Assembly (NCBI GenBank): GCA_001783465.1
Contig: MFMI01000030.1
Coordinates: 1 to 12,100, forward strand
Direction of reading: 5' to 3'
Origin: Candidatus Kaiserbacteria bacterium RIFCSPLOWO2_02_FULL_54_13
GTDB taxonomy: Bacteria; Patescibacteriota; Minisyncoccia; Phycocordibacterales; Phycocordibacteraceae
Length of the DNA: 12,100 nucleotides
The position numbers and the translations under genes were made by a program. Positions 5,311 to 11,682 of this stretch are shown here, one piece after another; position 1 is the stretch's first letter, and each line of letters begins with the position of its first letter. The notes beneath the pieces were generated by a model. It was given only the letters and a program-made list of their open reading frames with translations, was not told the origin of the DNA and did not search any database.

Positions 5311-6612
5311 TTATTGTTGCAGGAGCGCGGTTAAACTGCGCTCGGCCGAGGCGAGCGCAGTATCTAGGGACGAACGACCGCTTATCACATCCCTAATCAT
5401 ACCCGAGAAGACGACGTCTGTGTCGGGAGGCGTTGGGGACAGCCAGCCCTTGCAGTAGAGCGCCTCGGCATAGGCAACGACGGCGATTGGGTCGGCTGGC
5501 ACCTCCGCGAGCTGGCTTAGAGTCGCGGGCGCGAGCCCGGTATTGGCGGCCGCGGCGGTCTGTTCGGCCGGGTTCGTGAATAGTACCGCCACCTGATATG
5601 CCCCAGACGGATTCTTCGCTCCTCGGGGAATCATGAAGGCGTAGAGGAGTCCGTAGGCATTCTTGAGCGTTGCGGTGGCCGGCTGCGGCAGGGGCGAAAC
5701 GGTGAACGCAAGGTTCGGATTCCCCCGCGCGAAGTATCGCGCTTCAGAAGCGTAACCGAGATAGAGCGCGAGGTCCCCCGCGAGGAACTCCTGGTCAGAG
5801 CTCGGGAGCGATGCGTTCCAAGTATATGAGACCTTTGACGGGTCAGCGAACTGCGTGTAGAAGCCGAGTACCGCCTTGCCGGGCGGCTGGCCGCTAGAAG
5901 AGGTCTGGCCGAGGTCGGCCGCGAGGCCGCCGGTGGTGTATGCGGACATCGAGATGCCCTGTTGGATGAAGAGCGCCGAGAGTATCCCGCGCGCGTTACG
6001 AACATTGTCGTATGTGCCAAGCGCGATGAGGCCTCGCGTAATCTGGCGAGCGGGCGTCAGCTCCGCGACGCCGGGTACGAGACCGATGAGCGCCTCCCAG
6101 GTGGCCGGCGGCCTCGCGATACCGAGAGACGAGAGAATCGCGCGGTTTGAGAAGAGGACGAGCGGGTCAACGAGAAACGGTATGCCGTAGTAGCCTTCAG
6201 GCGCCGCGAAGATATCGGCGCCCCCGACAAATGCGTTTGTAAAAGTGTTCTGCGAGAGATTGGCGAGCGAGATGGGGGCGAGGTACTTCGCGAGCGCATG
6301 GAGCTCTTCCTGCGAGGCGAGGATGAGGTCGGGCGCGCCACCGGTCGCTATCGCGGACGCGAGGTCTGACGAGAGGGTCGCCGGATTCTTTTGTACATAC
6401 GAGACGCCCTTGAGGCCCTCGTCTATCTGTGATGAAGCGGCGAGAACGGCGCTCATACTCTCCTTCGGGAGCGTCCCCCAGATGACGACCGGGCCTACCG
6501 CGTCTGTTCCCCCGCTATTGGTGGCCGTGTGCGTCGCGAAGACGAAGAGGCCGATGAGTGCGCCGAGACCGAATATGCCGAACAGTACCGTTTGGAAGAA
6601 AGAAATTTTCAT
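5311..6612 (-). CDS. Membrane-anchored extracellular solute-binding protein (family 1-like)
   Basis: 433 residues. An N-terminal hydrophobic segment (about 5-26) has no lipobox cysteine, so it is probably an uncleaved anchor or a signal peptide. The rest looks like an ABC-type periplasmic binding protein of the sugar-binding group: VVIWGTLPKESM at the start of the first lobe, SAIATGGAPDLILAS, GIPFLVDPLVLFSNRAIL with PPATWEAL, and FLAGDLALYLGYASEA in the hinge and second lobe. The length fits the family. No permease or ATPase gene is nearby. The gene lies between a methyltransferase and six pilin-like genes, so it may serve the surface apparatus, for instance binding a ligand or polymer outside the cell; this is inference. 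It starts 7 bases after the methyltransferase stop without a Shine-Dalgarno sequence, suggesting coupling. Confidence 0.78.
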   Translation of the reverse strand: MKISFFQTVLFGIFGLGALIGLFVFATHTATNSGGTDAVGPVVIWGTLPKESMSAVLAASSQIDEGLKGVSYVQKNPATLSSDLASAIATGGAPDLILASQEELHALAKYLAPISLANLSQNTFTNAFVGGADIFAAPEGYYGIPFLVDPLVLFSNRAILSSLGIARPPATWEALIGLVPGVAELTPARQITRGLIALGTYDNVRNARGILSALFIQQGISMSAYTTGGLAADLGQTSSSGQPPGKAVLGFYTQFADPSKVSYTWNASLPSSDQEFLAGDLALYLGYASEARYFARGNPNLAFTVSPLPQPATATLKNAYGLLYAFMIPRGAKNPSGAYQVAVLFTNPAEQTAAAANTGLAPATLSQLAEVPADPIAVVAYAEALYCKGWLSPTPPDTDVVFSGMIRDVISGRSSLDTALASAERSLTALLQQ

Positions 6613-6619
6613 AGATGGG

Positions 6620-7156
6620 TCATGGTGAGGTGAAGATGATTCCGTAATGATGCGGCCCGGCGCGAAACGACTTCACTTTATGGAAGCCGCCGTTGATGAA
6701 AAAGGCTTCGGCTTCGTGCTCGGGCACGACCTTCTCGGGGGTAGGACCCATGCCTCCATAGCTCCCCGCCCAATCAACAACCATGAGCATGCCACCGGCC
6801 TTTAAGACGCGTTTTATCTCTCCGAGGAGCCCGAAACGATTCTCAACTTGGAAAAGCGTGTTCGCGAGTATGGCGGCGTCAAGTGATGCGTCGCGCAGGT
6901 GGATGCCGCCCAATTTCTCAATGTCGCCCCAGACCGTTTCAATGATTCCCTGGTGGTGCGCGTGCGAGTTCAGCTTCAGATGTTTGAGCACGTCCTCTTG
7001 TACGTCAATCGCATACACCTTCCCGCTCGGCCCCACGCTCGCCGCCGCGGCGCGCGCGTAGTGGCCGCTTCCCGCGCCGAGGTCGGCGACCTTCATCCCC
7101 TCATGGAGGCCAAGCTGGAGCACATTCTCTCTCGGAGAACTGAAGTGCGCGGTCAT
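6620..7156 (-). CDS. Class I SAM-dependent methyltransferase
   Basis: 178 residues from the ATG at 7156. Motif I is VADLGAGSGHY (23-33), followed by the acidic residue at the end of beta strand 2 (VYAIDV, D51). DAAILANTLFQ is at the motif IV position, and IKRVLKAGGMLMVVDW follows the usual post-IV pattern of UbiE/Methyltransf_11-like enzymes. The substrate cannot be told. The frame is open to an ATG at 7321, but that extra part would overlap the 3' end of the 94-residue gene and two hairpins, so the inner ATG is preferred. TATTTT lies 6 bases upstream of it, which would fit a leaderless start. The gene is followed directly by the solute-binding protein gene. Confidence 0.8.
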   Translation of the reverse strand: MTAHFSSPRENVLQLGLHEGMKVADLGAGSGHYARAAAASVGPSGKVYAIDVQEDVLKHLKLNSHAHHQGIIETVWGDIEKLGGIHLRDASLDAAILANTLFQVENRFGLLGEIKRVLKAGGMLMVVDWAGSYGGMGPTPEKVVPEHEAEAFFINGGFHKVKSFRAGPHHYGIIFTSP

Positions 7157-7172
7157 ACTTATAAAATAACAC

Positions 7173-7195
7173 GCGCGGCCCGCAACGTGCCGCGC
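7173..7195 (-). terminator. Possible second hairpin between 94-aa gene and methyltransferase
   Basis: GCGCGGC and GCCGCGC form a perfect 7-bp stem with a 9-base loop, followed on the minus strand by GTGTTATTTTAT. It could be a weak terminator or a 5' structure before the methyltransferase start. Confidence 0.35.
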
Positions 7196-7216
7196 AATCA
7201 ACACAGCATAATAATC

Positions 7217-7248
7217 CGGGCCGATCCTCTCTCCGAGGGAACGGCCCG
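7217..7248 (-). terminator. Hairpin directly after the 94-aa gene, probable terminator
   Basis: CGGGCCG (7217-7223) and CGGCCCG (7242-7248) pair perfectly, with an inner CCTC/GAGG stem. On the minus strand the stem begins 3 bases after the TAA stop at 7254-7252, is preceded by an A-run and is followed by GATTATTATG. The T-run GTTTTTAC on the plus side means it could also act in the other direction. Confidence 0.55.
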
Positions 7249-7251
7249 TTT

Positions 7252-7536
7252 TTACTTCCTTCGACCCTGCTTGGTCTCGCGTTTCCGACGGCGTCGAGCT
7301 TTCCTCCACTCTTGTTCGCACAGGACTTCTTTTTTCTTAAGGACCGCGGCGGCGGCTAATTCAAACGATTCGCCTTCCGCGAAGAGGTCCCATATCAACG
7401 TAGGGAGCGTGTGACCGCGAGCCCCCCTGCACGCTCCGATAATACGTACGAAGTCAGGTAGCTTGCGGTCTGGATTGTGTTCGTGCAGATACTCATAGTA
7501 CGTGTTTAACTTTTCGGTCGAATTCGTCATCCCCAT
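7252..7536 (-). CDS. Small basic hypothetical protein (94 aa)
   Basis: I do not recognise this protein. The N-terminal part is mixed (TYYEYLHEHNPDRKLPDFVRIIGACRG) and the C-terminal 25 residues are very basic (RKARRRRKRETKQGRRK), which suggests nucleic-acid or ribosome contact. An Ala-rich helix (about 60-69) lies between. The start at 7536 is supported by GAGAAGGA with 7 bases before the ATG, one of the few good Shine-Dalgarno matches on this strand. It follows the NIF3-like gene by 13 bases and ends at a hairpin, so the two form a short operon. Confidence 0.6.
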   Translation of the reverse strand: MGMTNSTEKLNTYYEYLHEHNPDRKLPDFVRIIGACRGARGHTLPTLIWDLFAEGESFELAAAAVLKKKEVLCEQEWRKARRRRKRETKQGRRK

Positions 7537-7549
7537 GGCGGTTTCCTTC

Positions 7550-7900
7550 TCAAAGATGCCAGCCGATATGGTACTCCTGAATCAAATTTTCTTCAATTCC
7601 CAGCAGATAGACATCAATCACCGGCTCTTCGTAGGGATGCGCGCGACGGATGGCGGCCGCGACGTCTGCGACACGCGCGTCGTCGCACGTGACTTCAATC
7701 CGCTCCTCTTCAACTTCTGCGAGCTTCCCTATCTCGCCGATGGCGGGGTGCGCACCCTCTCCCGGCAGAAATCGCCCGACACCGCGCACGCTGAAACTAC
7801 AAAAAGAATAATTCCCCGTCTCCCCGCCGCCCGCCTCGCCTATCGCCTGCCGAACCTTCTCCGCATCCTCCACCGGCACCGTAACGACAATCTTTTTCAT
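7550..7900 (-). CDS. Stand-alone YqfO/NIF3 insert-domain protein
   Basis: 116 residues. The sequence matches the CutA/PII-like domain found inserted in the long YqfO-type NIF3 proteins and also found alone: IVVTVPVEDAEKVRQAIGEAG near the start, then GNYSFCSFSVRGVGRFLPGEGAHPAIGE (30-57), then VEEERIEVTC and AIRRAHPYEEPVIDVY (83-98). The GNY...C, G.FxPxxGAxPxIG and AHPYEEP motifs are diagnostic of the group. Its role is unknown; the PII-like fold suggests a small trimeric protein. AAAGGAGGG lies 18 bases before the ATG, too far for normal use, while TATTTT lies 6 bases before it, so a leaderless transcript is possible. Confidence 0.8.
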   Translation of the reverse strand: MKKIVVTVPVEDAEKVRQAIGEAGGGETGNYSFCSFSVRGVGRFLPGEGAHPAIGEIGKLAEVEEERIEVTCDDARVADVAAAIRRAHPYEEPVIDVYLLGIEENLIQEYHIGWHL

Positions 7901-7949
7901 AATTCAAAAATACCACACCCTCCTTTTCTCTCCGGACATTATCCTAAAA

Positions 7950-7985
7950 TCCTTATCTTTGACGACCGTCAGAAATAAGGACATT
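7950..7985. repeat. Left palindromic repeat flanking the PaaX/Cas2-like gene
   Basis: TCCTTAT (7950-7956) pairs with ATAAGGA (7975-7981), and between them is CTTTGACGACCGTC plus four variable bases. The first 21 bases are identical to 8590-8610 and ATAAGGACATT (7975-7985) is identical to 8616-8626. Inside, GACG/CGTC can form a second small stem. GGACATTAT at 7934-7942, just outside, repeats the outer end of the right copy and may be a third, degenerate unit. On the minus strand TTTTA follows, so it might also act as a terminator. Confidence 0.9.
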
Positions 7986-7986
7986 C

Positions 7987-8586
7987 CTATTCAAGCGGCA
8001 AAGCGAAATGTATACGGAGAGGCTTATCGTATTCAATCGTATCCGCGATAGCGTACAGCACGTCTTTCCCAATTTTTAACTCCATCTTAAGGAGTGCAAT
8101 GAAGTCTTCGCAGTCATGGGGATATACCCATACGCTGTCCTGCATGCGCACGAATCCAACCTCTTGCATGACTTCGCGTAAGCGATTCCGTACCCTTCTC
8201 CGTCGTTCCGGAATATCAAACACCACCATTCGCCATCTGCCGTCCCAACGCTTCTTTTGGGCGGTAAGAGTAATTTTAGCTTGTTCAAGGGCTAATTCTC
8301 TACGTCCGAGATTGGTAATGCGTAAATATTTCTTCCCCTTTTTCTCAATCCATGTTGCCCGCCCCTTCGCAACAAGCCGTCCGGCCGCCGTTCGAATCCG
8401 GTGACCGAATTTGTTCCGTTCTCCGGGCAAATAACGAAGAAGCTGGAGTGTATTGGGAGCAAGCACGGCCCATGCGAGCAGGCCAGTGACGGCGACACTC
8501 GTGAGGAGTGCGTGTTGTATGTTCTGCTTGCGCCGTCGCTTTCTTGCTGATTCTTCAAGGTGTCCCATCAGGCAACCATAGCACAC
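7987..8586 (-). CDS. PaaX/Cas2-like protein with N-terminal membrane segment
   Basis: 199 residues from a GTG at 8586; an ATG at 8568 (residue 7) is an alternative start, and neither has a well-spaced Shine-Dalgarno sequence. After a basic start (ARKRRRKQ) comes a hydrophobic segment (about 27-44). Next is a winged-helix-like region (about 45-97, RIRTAAGRLVAKG...KKYLRITNLGRREL). The C-terminal Cas2-like ferredoxin fold (about 114-183) begins WRMVVFDIPERRR, with an Asp (124) where Cas2 enzymes have their metal-binding Asp, and contains SVWVYP at the matching strand. This order (HTH, then Cas2-like) is that of PaaX regulators. No cas1 or CRISPR array is present, so a role in spacer acquisition is unlikely. 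It is tightly flanked by palindromic repeats on both sides. Confidence 0.75.
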   Translation of the reverse strand: MCYGCLMGHLEESARKRRRKQNIQHALLTSVAVTGLLAWAVLAPNTLQLLRYLPGERNKFGHRIRTAAGRLVAKGRATWIEKKGKKYLRITNLGRRELALEQAKITLTAQKKRWDGRWRMVVFDIPERRRRVRNRLREVMQEVGFVRMQDSVWVYPHDCEDFIALLKMELKIGKDVLYAIADTIEYDKPLRIHFALPLE

Positions 8587-8626
8587 ATGTCCTTATCTTT
8601 GACGACCGTCTGTTGATAAGGACATT
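8587..8626. repeat. Right palindromic repeat flanking the PaaX/Cas2-like gene
   Basis: ATGTCCTTAT (8587-8596) and ATAAGGACAT (8616-8625) form a perfect 10-bp stem around a 19-base loop containing GACGACCGTC. It lies directly upstream of the PaaX/Cas2-like gene, and its AAGGA on the minus strand is the only Shine-Dalgarno-like sequence near the GTG start. Folding of the repeat in RNA would hide that site. Compare the left copy at 7950-7985. Confidence 0.9.
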
Positions 8627-8645
8627 ATGTGGAAAAGATGCGGAA

Positions 8646-8728
8646 GAGAAAAAGCCGCGAGAAGTAGCAAATCGGACGGGTGGTCGTGATCATGATTCAC
8701 GATACCTATCCAATTCTTCTCGCGGCTT
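8646..8728 (-). terminator. Large terminator hairpin downstream of gyrA
   Basis: On the minus strand, AAGCCGCGAGAAG (8728-8716) pairs over 13 perfect bases with CTTCTCGCGGCTT (8664-8652), followed by TTTCTCTTC. The loop is 51 bases and contains a further stem, TCGTGA/TCACGA. A 7-bp stem, TCACCGA/TCGGTGA (8730-8736/8781-8787), lies between it and the gyrA stop. The T-run supports a terminator; the size is unusual. Confidence 0.7.
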
Positions 8729-8804
8729 ATCACCGATTACTCGTGCCGGGTATCCACCTCAGGCCTTTAGAGCTTACGGTTCGGTGACAACCGACGCCAC
8801 TATA

Positions 8805-11321
8805 TCACAGCGCGACCATGCTGGCGATGGAGTCGCCCGGGTAGAGCTTCATTACACGGACGCCCTGGGTCGCGCGGCCGAGCGAGGGGATCTCGGCCAC
8901 CGCACAGCGGATGACCTGGCCCTTTTTAGAAACGACCACAAGCTCTTCTTCCTTCAAATCGCCCGAGACGACGCGCGCGCCGATGACCTCGCCCGTTTTC
9001 GGCGTCACTGCGGCGGTCTTGATGCCCGAACCGCCGCGGCCCTGCACCTTGTATTCAGACAGCTTTGTGCGTTTGCCGTAGCCCTTGCTCATCACGACGA
9101 GGAGGGACTGTTCTTCCCGCGCCTGCCTGCCGCCAGGCAGGACGGGGATGACTTCCGCCGAGACGACGCGGTCGCCCTTCTTCACGCTCATGCCGCGCAC
9201 GCCGCCAGCCGTGCGGCCCATTTCGCGCACGTCCTCGGCTTCAAAGCGTATTGACTGCCCTTTCGCCGTCACGATAGATACCGTGTCGGCCTCCCCTGCG
9301 AGACTCGCCGAGACGAGCGTGTCCCCTTTTTTCAAATTAATCGCGATGATGCCCGAGCGGCGCACTCCGGCGAAGGACTTGGCCGCCACCCGTTTCGCTG
9401 CTCCCTGTTCGGTCACGAAAACGACCGAGGATGCGTCAAGCGCGGCCCCTTTGGGTACCGCGAGCACGCTCGTCACCGCCTCGTCCGGCGAAAGCGGGAG
9501 GAAGTTCATGATGCTCTTGCCCTTGGTCGCGCGCTTTCCCTCCGGTATCTCGTACATCTTGAGCTGATACGCCTTACCGAAGGTGGTGAAGAAGAGGAGG
9601 TCGCTGTGTGCGCTCGTGACGAGGAAGTGCGTGACGATGTCTTCCTCCTTGGTCGCGATGTCCACGACTCCGACGCCCCCGCGCTTCTGCTTCTTGTACT
9701 CGCTCGGATTCGTCCGCTTCACATAGCCGCCCTGCGTCAAGACGAGCATAGAGTCTTCGTCCGGTACGAGGTCTTCGGTAGAGATGTTCTGCACTCCTCC
9801 CTTCACGATTCTGGTGCGGCGGTCGTCGCCATATTTCTCTGCGAGCTCCTCCAGTTCGCGCTTCACTACTGTAAGAATCTTCTTGGCCGACGAGAGAATT
9901 TCTTTCAGAGTCGTGATGAGCGCCTGTACCTCGGCGAGTTCGTCTTCAATCTTCTTGCGCTCCAGGCCGGCGAGCTTGGAGAGGCGCATTTCTAGAATCG
10001 CAGCCGCCTGGAGCACAGAAAAACCGAACTTCTTCTGGAGTGCGAGCGAGGCGGCGGGTACATCGGCCGCTTTCTTGATAACCGCGATGACCTCGTCAAT
10101 GTGGTCAAGCGCCTTTGAGAGGCCGAGGAGGATGTGCTCGCGCGCCTGCGCTTGGCGGAGGTCAAACTCGGTGCGGCGCTTCACCACCTCCTGCCGATGC
10201 GCGACAAAGTGCTCAAGCATGCCCGAAAGGGAGAGCATCTCCGGCACGCCGTCAACGAGCGCGAGCATATTGTAGTGGAACGTGCTCTCCAGCTCGGTGT
10301 GCTTGTAGAGATTATTTAAAACCGCCTGCGGATGCGCCGTGCCCTTCATCTCCACCACGATGCGGATGTCAGAGGTGGATTCGTCGCGCAGGTCGCGAAT
10401 GCCCTCAAGCTTCTTCTCCTGCACCAAGTCCGCGATGCGCGCGATGAGTTCGCTCTTGTTCACGCGATACGGGATAGAGGTGATGATGATGCAACTGCCT
10501 TCACGTCTTCCCGCCTGCCTGCCGGCAGGCAGGTCATCAACAATCTCCGCCTCCCCTCGCACGACGACCGGACCCTTGCCGCTCCCGTACGCGTGCTTGA
10601 TGTCCGTCTGATTGAACGCGACACCCCCGAGCGGGAAATCGGGACCTTTGACGAACTGGAGGAGGTCGTCGGTCGTCGCGTCCGGGTTGTCAATGAGATG
10701 GACGGCGGCGGCGGCCACCTCGCGGAGGTTGTGCGGAGGAATGTTGGTCGCCATCCCGACCGCGATGCCGAGCGTCCCGTTTAGGAGCAAATTCGGGAGC
10801 GCGGCAGGGAGCACTCTCGGCTCGTCGCGCGTCGCATCGTAGTTGGGATTCCATTCCACCGTCTCTTTCTCCAAATCGGTGATGAGCGCCTCGGCGATGC
10901 GGGAAATCTTCGCTTCGGTGTAGCGCATCGCCGCGGGGCTATCGCCGTCAATGGAGCCGAAGTTGCCCTGCCCCAGCACGAGCGGGTAGCGGTAAGAGAA
11001 TTCCTGCGCCATCTTGGTCATAGAGTCGTAGACCGCAATGTCGCCGTGCGGGTGGTACTTGCCGAGCACGTCGCCCACCACGAGCGCCGACTTGCGGAAC
11101 TTGGCGCCTGGCAGGAGCCCGAGCTCCTTCATTGCGTAGAGGATGCGGCGGTGCACCGGCTTCAGCCCGTCGCGTACGTCCGGCAGGGCGCGCGCGGTGA
11201 TGACCGTCATCGCGTAGTCAATGTACGACTGGCGCATCTCCGAGACAATCGGCTGGTCAATGACGCTCGCGGCGACTCCCGTCGCCGCATTACTGTCTGT
11301 GTCTGCTTTCCCGCGCGCCAT
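8805..11321 (-). CDS. gyrA: DNA gyrase subunit A
   Basis: 838 residues, normal length. The N-terminal breakage-reunion domain has DGLKPVHRRILYAM (51-64) and the catalytic Tyr134 in AAMRYTEAK. It also has GNFGSIDGD, TNIPPHNL and the PYRVNKSELI region. The C-terminal beta-propeller (from about 517) carries the GyrA box QKRGGVG (545-551), which separates GyrA from ParC. With GyrB it makes the enzyme that adds negative supercoils; gyrB is not in the window. At the quinolone-determining site the sequence is HPHGDIAVYD: Ile95 stands where E. coli has Ser83, while Asp99 (Asp87) is kept. Two short inserts, LPAGRQAG (264-271) and LPGGRQA (728-734), are encoded by palindromes and lie in predicted loops. 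It follows the small membrane protein gene by 17 bases; no Shine-Dalgarno sequence is seen. Confidence 0.97.
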   Translation of the reverse strand: MARGKADTDSNAATGVAASVIDQPIVSEMRQSYIDYAMTVITARALPDVRDGLKPVHRRILYAMKELGLLPGAKFRKSALVVGDVLGKYHPHGDIAVYDSMTKMAQEFSYRYPLVLGQGNFGSIDGDSPAAMRYTEAKISRIAEALITDLEKETVEWNPNYDATRDEPRVLPAALPNLLLNGTLGIAVGMATNIPPHNLREVAAAAVHLIDNPDATTDDLLQFVKGPDFPLGGVAFNQTDIKHAYGSGKGPVVVRGEAEIVDDLPAGRQAGRREGSCIIITSIPYRVNKSELIARIADLVQEKKLEGIRDLRDESTSDIRIVVEMKGTAHPQAVLNNLYKHTELESTFHYNMLALVDGVPEMLSLSGMLEHFVAHRQEVVKRRTEFDLRQAQAREHILLGLSKALDHIDEVIAVIKKAADVPAASLALQKKFGFSVLQAAAILEMRLSKLAGLERKKIEDELAEVQALITTLKEILSSAKKILTVVKRELEELAEKYGDDRRTRIVKGGVQNISTEDLVPDEDSMLVLTQGGYVKRTNPSEYKKQKRGGVGVVDIATKEEDIVTHFLVTSAHSDLLFFTTFGKAYQLKMYEIPEGKRATKGKSIMNFLPLSPDEAVTSVLAVPKGAALDASSVVFVTEQGAAKRVAAKSFAGVRRSGIIAINLKKGDTLVSASLAGEADTVSIVTAKGQSIRFEAEDVREMGRTAGGVRGMSVKKGDRVVSAEVIPVLPGGRQAREEQSLLVVMSKGYGKRTKLSEYKVQGRGGSGIKTAAVTPKTGEVIGARVVSGDLKEEELVVVSKKGQVIRCAVAEIPSLGRATQGVRVMKLYPGDSIASMVAL
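9122..9141. repeat. Short palindromic insert in the gyrA propeller domain
   Basis: CCTGCCTG and CAGGCAGG form an 8-bp inverted repeat around CCGC. It differs by one base from the perfect palindrome at 10514-10533 and adds LPGGRQA to the protein in the same reading frame as the other copy. Confidence 0.8.
10514..10533. repeat. Short palindromic insert in the gyrA catalytic domain
   Basis: CCTGCCTGCCGGCAGGCAGG is a perfect 20-base palindrome. In the gyrA frame it encodes LPAGRQAG, placed between VVRGEAEIVDD and RREGSCIIITSIPYRVNK. In other GyrA proteins this spot is a short hairpin turn, so the bases look like an in-frame insertion. Confidence 0.85.
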
Positions 11322-11338
11322 GGTTGATTATTGGAATC

Positions 11339-11677
11339 TTAAAAAGGTATCGTCGTCTGTTCTGCCTGCTTCGTCGGACGCGCTGAAGATGTGGCGTCTA
11401 CAATCTCAATGCGCGCGGGCGCACGCGCACTCTCCAGCGACGCGGCGGCACCGGCGAGTCCGCTGGCGGGAGATTCAGCCGTCTCAACATCCCCTTGTCC
11501 CGTCGCGTCCGCAAATGAAGACCCCTTGACAGCGAACGCGTTGATACTAATAGAACTTATAAGCCATACGAGGGCGATAAGCGCGGCACCGACTGCGGCG
11601 GCGCCGAAGGCGACCCGCTTGCGGATATGGTGCGGCTTCCCCTTCACGTGCTCAATATGTTGAGAGAGAGATTTCAT
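11339..11677 (-). CDS. Single-helix membrane protein of unknown function
   Basis: 112 residues. A basic N-terminus (HIEHVKGKPHHIRKRVAF) precedes one hydrophobic helix (about 25-47), giving an N-in topology. A low-complexity Ala/Ser/Glu-rich outer tail of about 60 residues follows. I recognise no domain; the HIEHVKGKPHHIRKR motif looks conserved-protein-like, and I expect close relatives in other Parcubacteria. It starts 5 bases after the stop of the MBL-fold gene and ends 17 bases before gyrA, so it is probably in their operon. A link to gyrase is not implied. Confidence 0.65.
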   Translation of the reverse strand: MKSLSQHIEHVKGKPHHIRKRVAFGAAAVGAALIALVWLISSISINAFAVKGSSFADATGQGDVETAESPASGLAGAAASLESARAPARIEIVDATSSARPTKQAEQTTIPF

Positions 11678-11682
11678 AAGAG

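Larger units (their letters stand above)
7950..8626 (-). mobile_element. Candidate element: PaaX/Cas2-like gene bracketed by direct palindromic repeats
   Basis: The 677-base unit consists of one gene and its two flanking repeats, with almost no other sequence: the gene's stop is 2 bases from the left repeat, and its GTG start is inside or next to the right repeat. The palindromes are in direct orientation and differ mainly in a 4-5 base variable spot. This is the layout of REP sequences with their RAYT transposases, but with a Cas2-fold protein instead of a Y1 transposase. Mobility is inference. An alternative is that both repeats are binding sites for the protein as a regulator. Confidence 0.4.

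Noticed and set aside
7157..7321. N-terminal extension of the methyltransferase (55 residues)
   Set aside because: It overlaps the 94-residue gene and two hairpins and has no resemblance to methyltransferase N-termini, while the inner ATG sits at the usual distance before motif I.
7987..8586. Cas2-like domain as a sign of a CRISPR-Cas locus
   Set aside because: No cas1, effector genes or repeat-spacer array is present. The winged-helix plus Cas2-like order fits PaaX-type proteins better, and the two flanking palindromes are not a CRISPR array.
8508..9254. Plus-strand reading frame of 248 codons opposite gyrA
   Set aside because: It is antisense to the conserved GyrA C-terminal domain and crosses the palindromic repeat and the terminator hairpin. 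It shows no recognisable domain.
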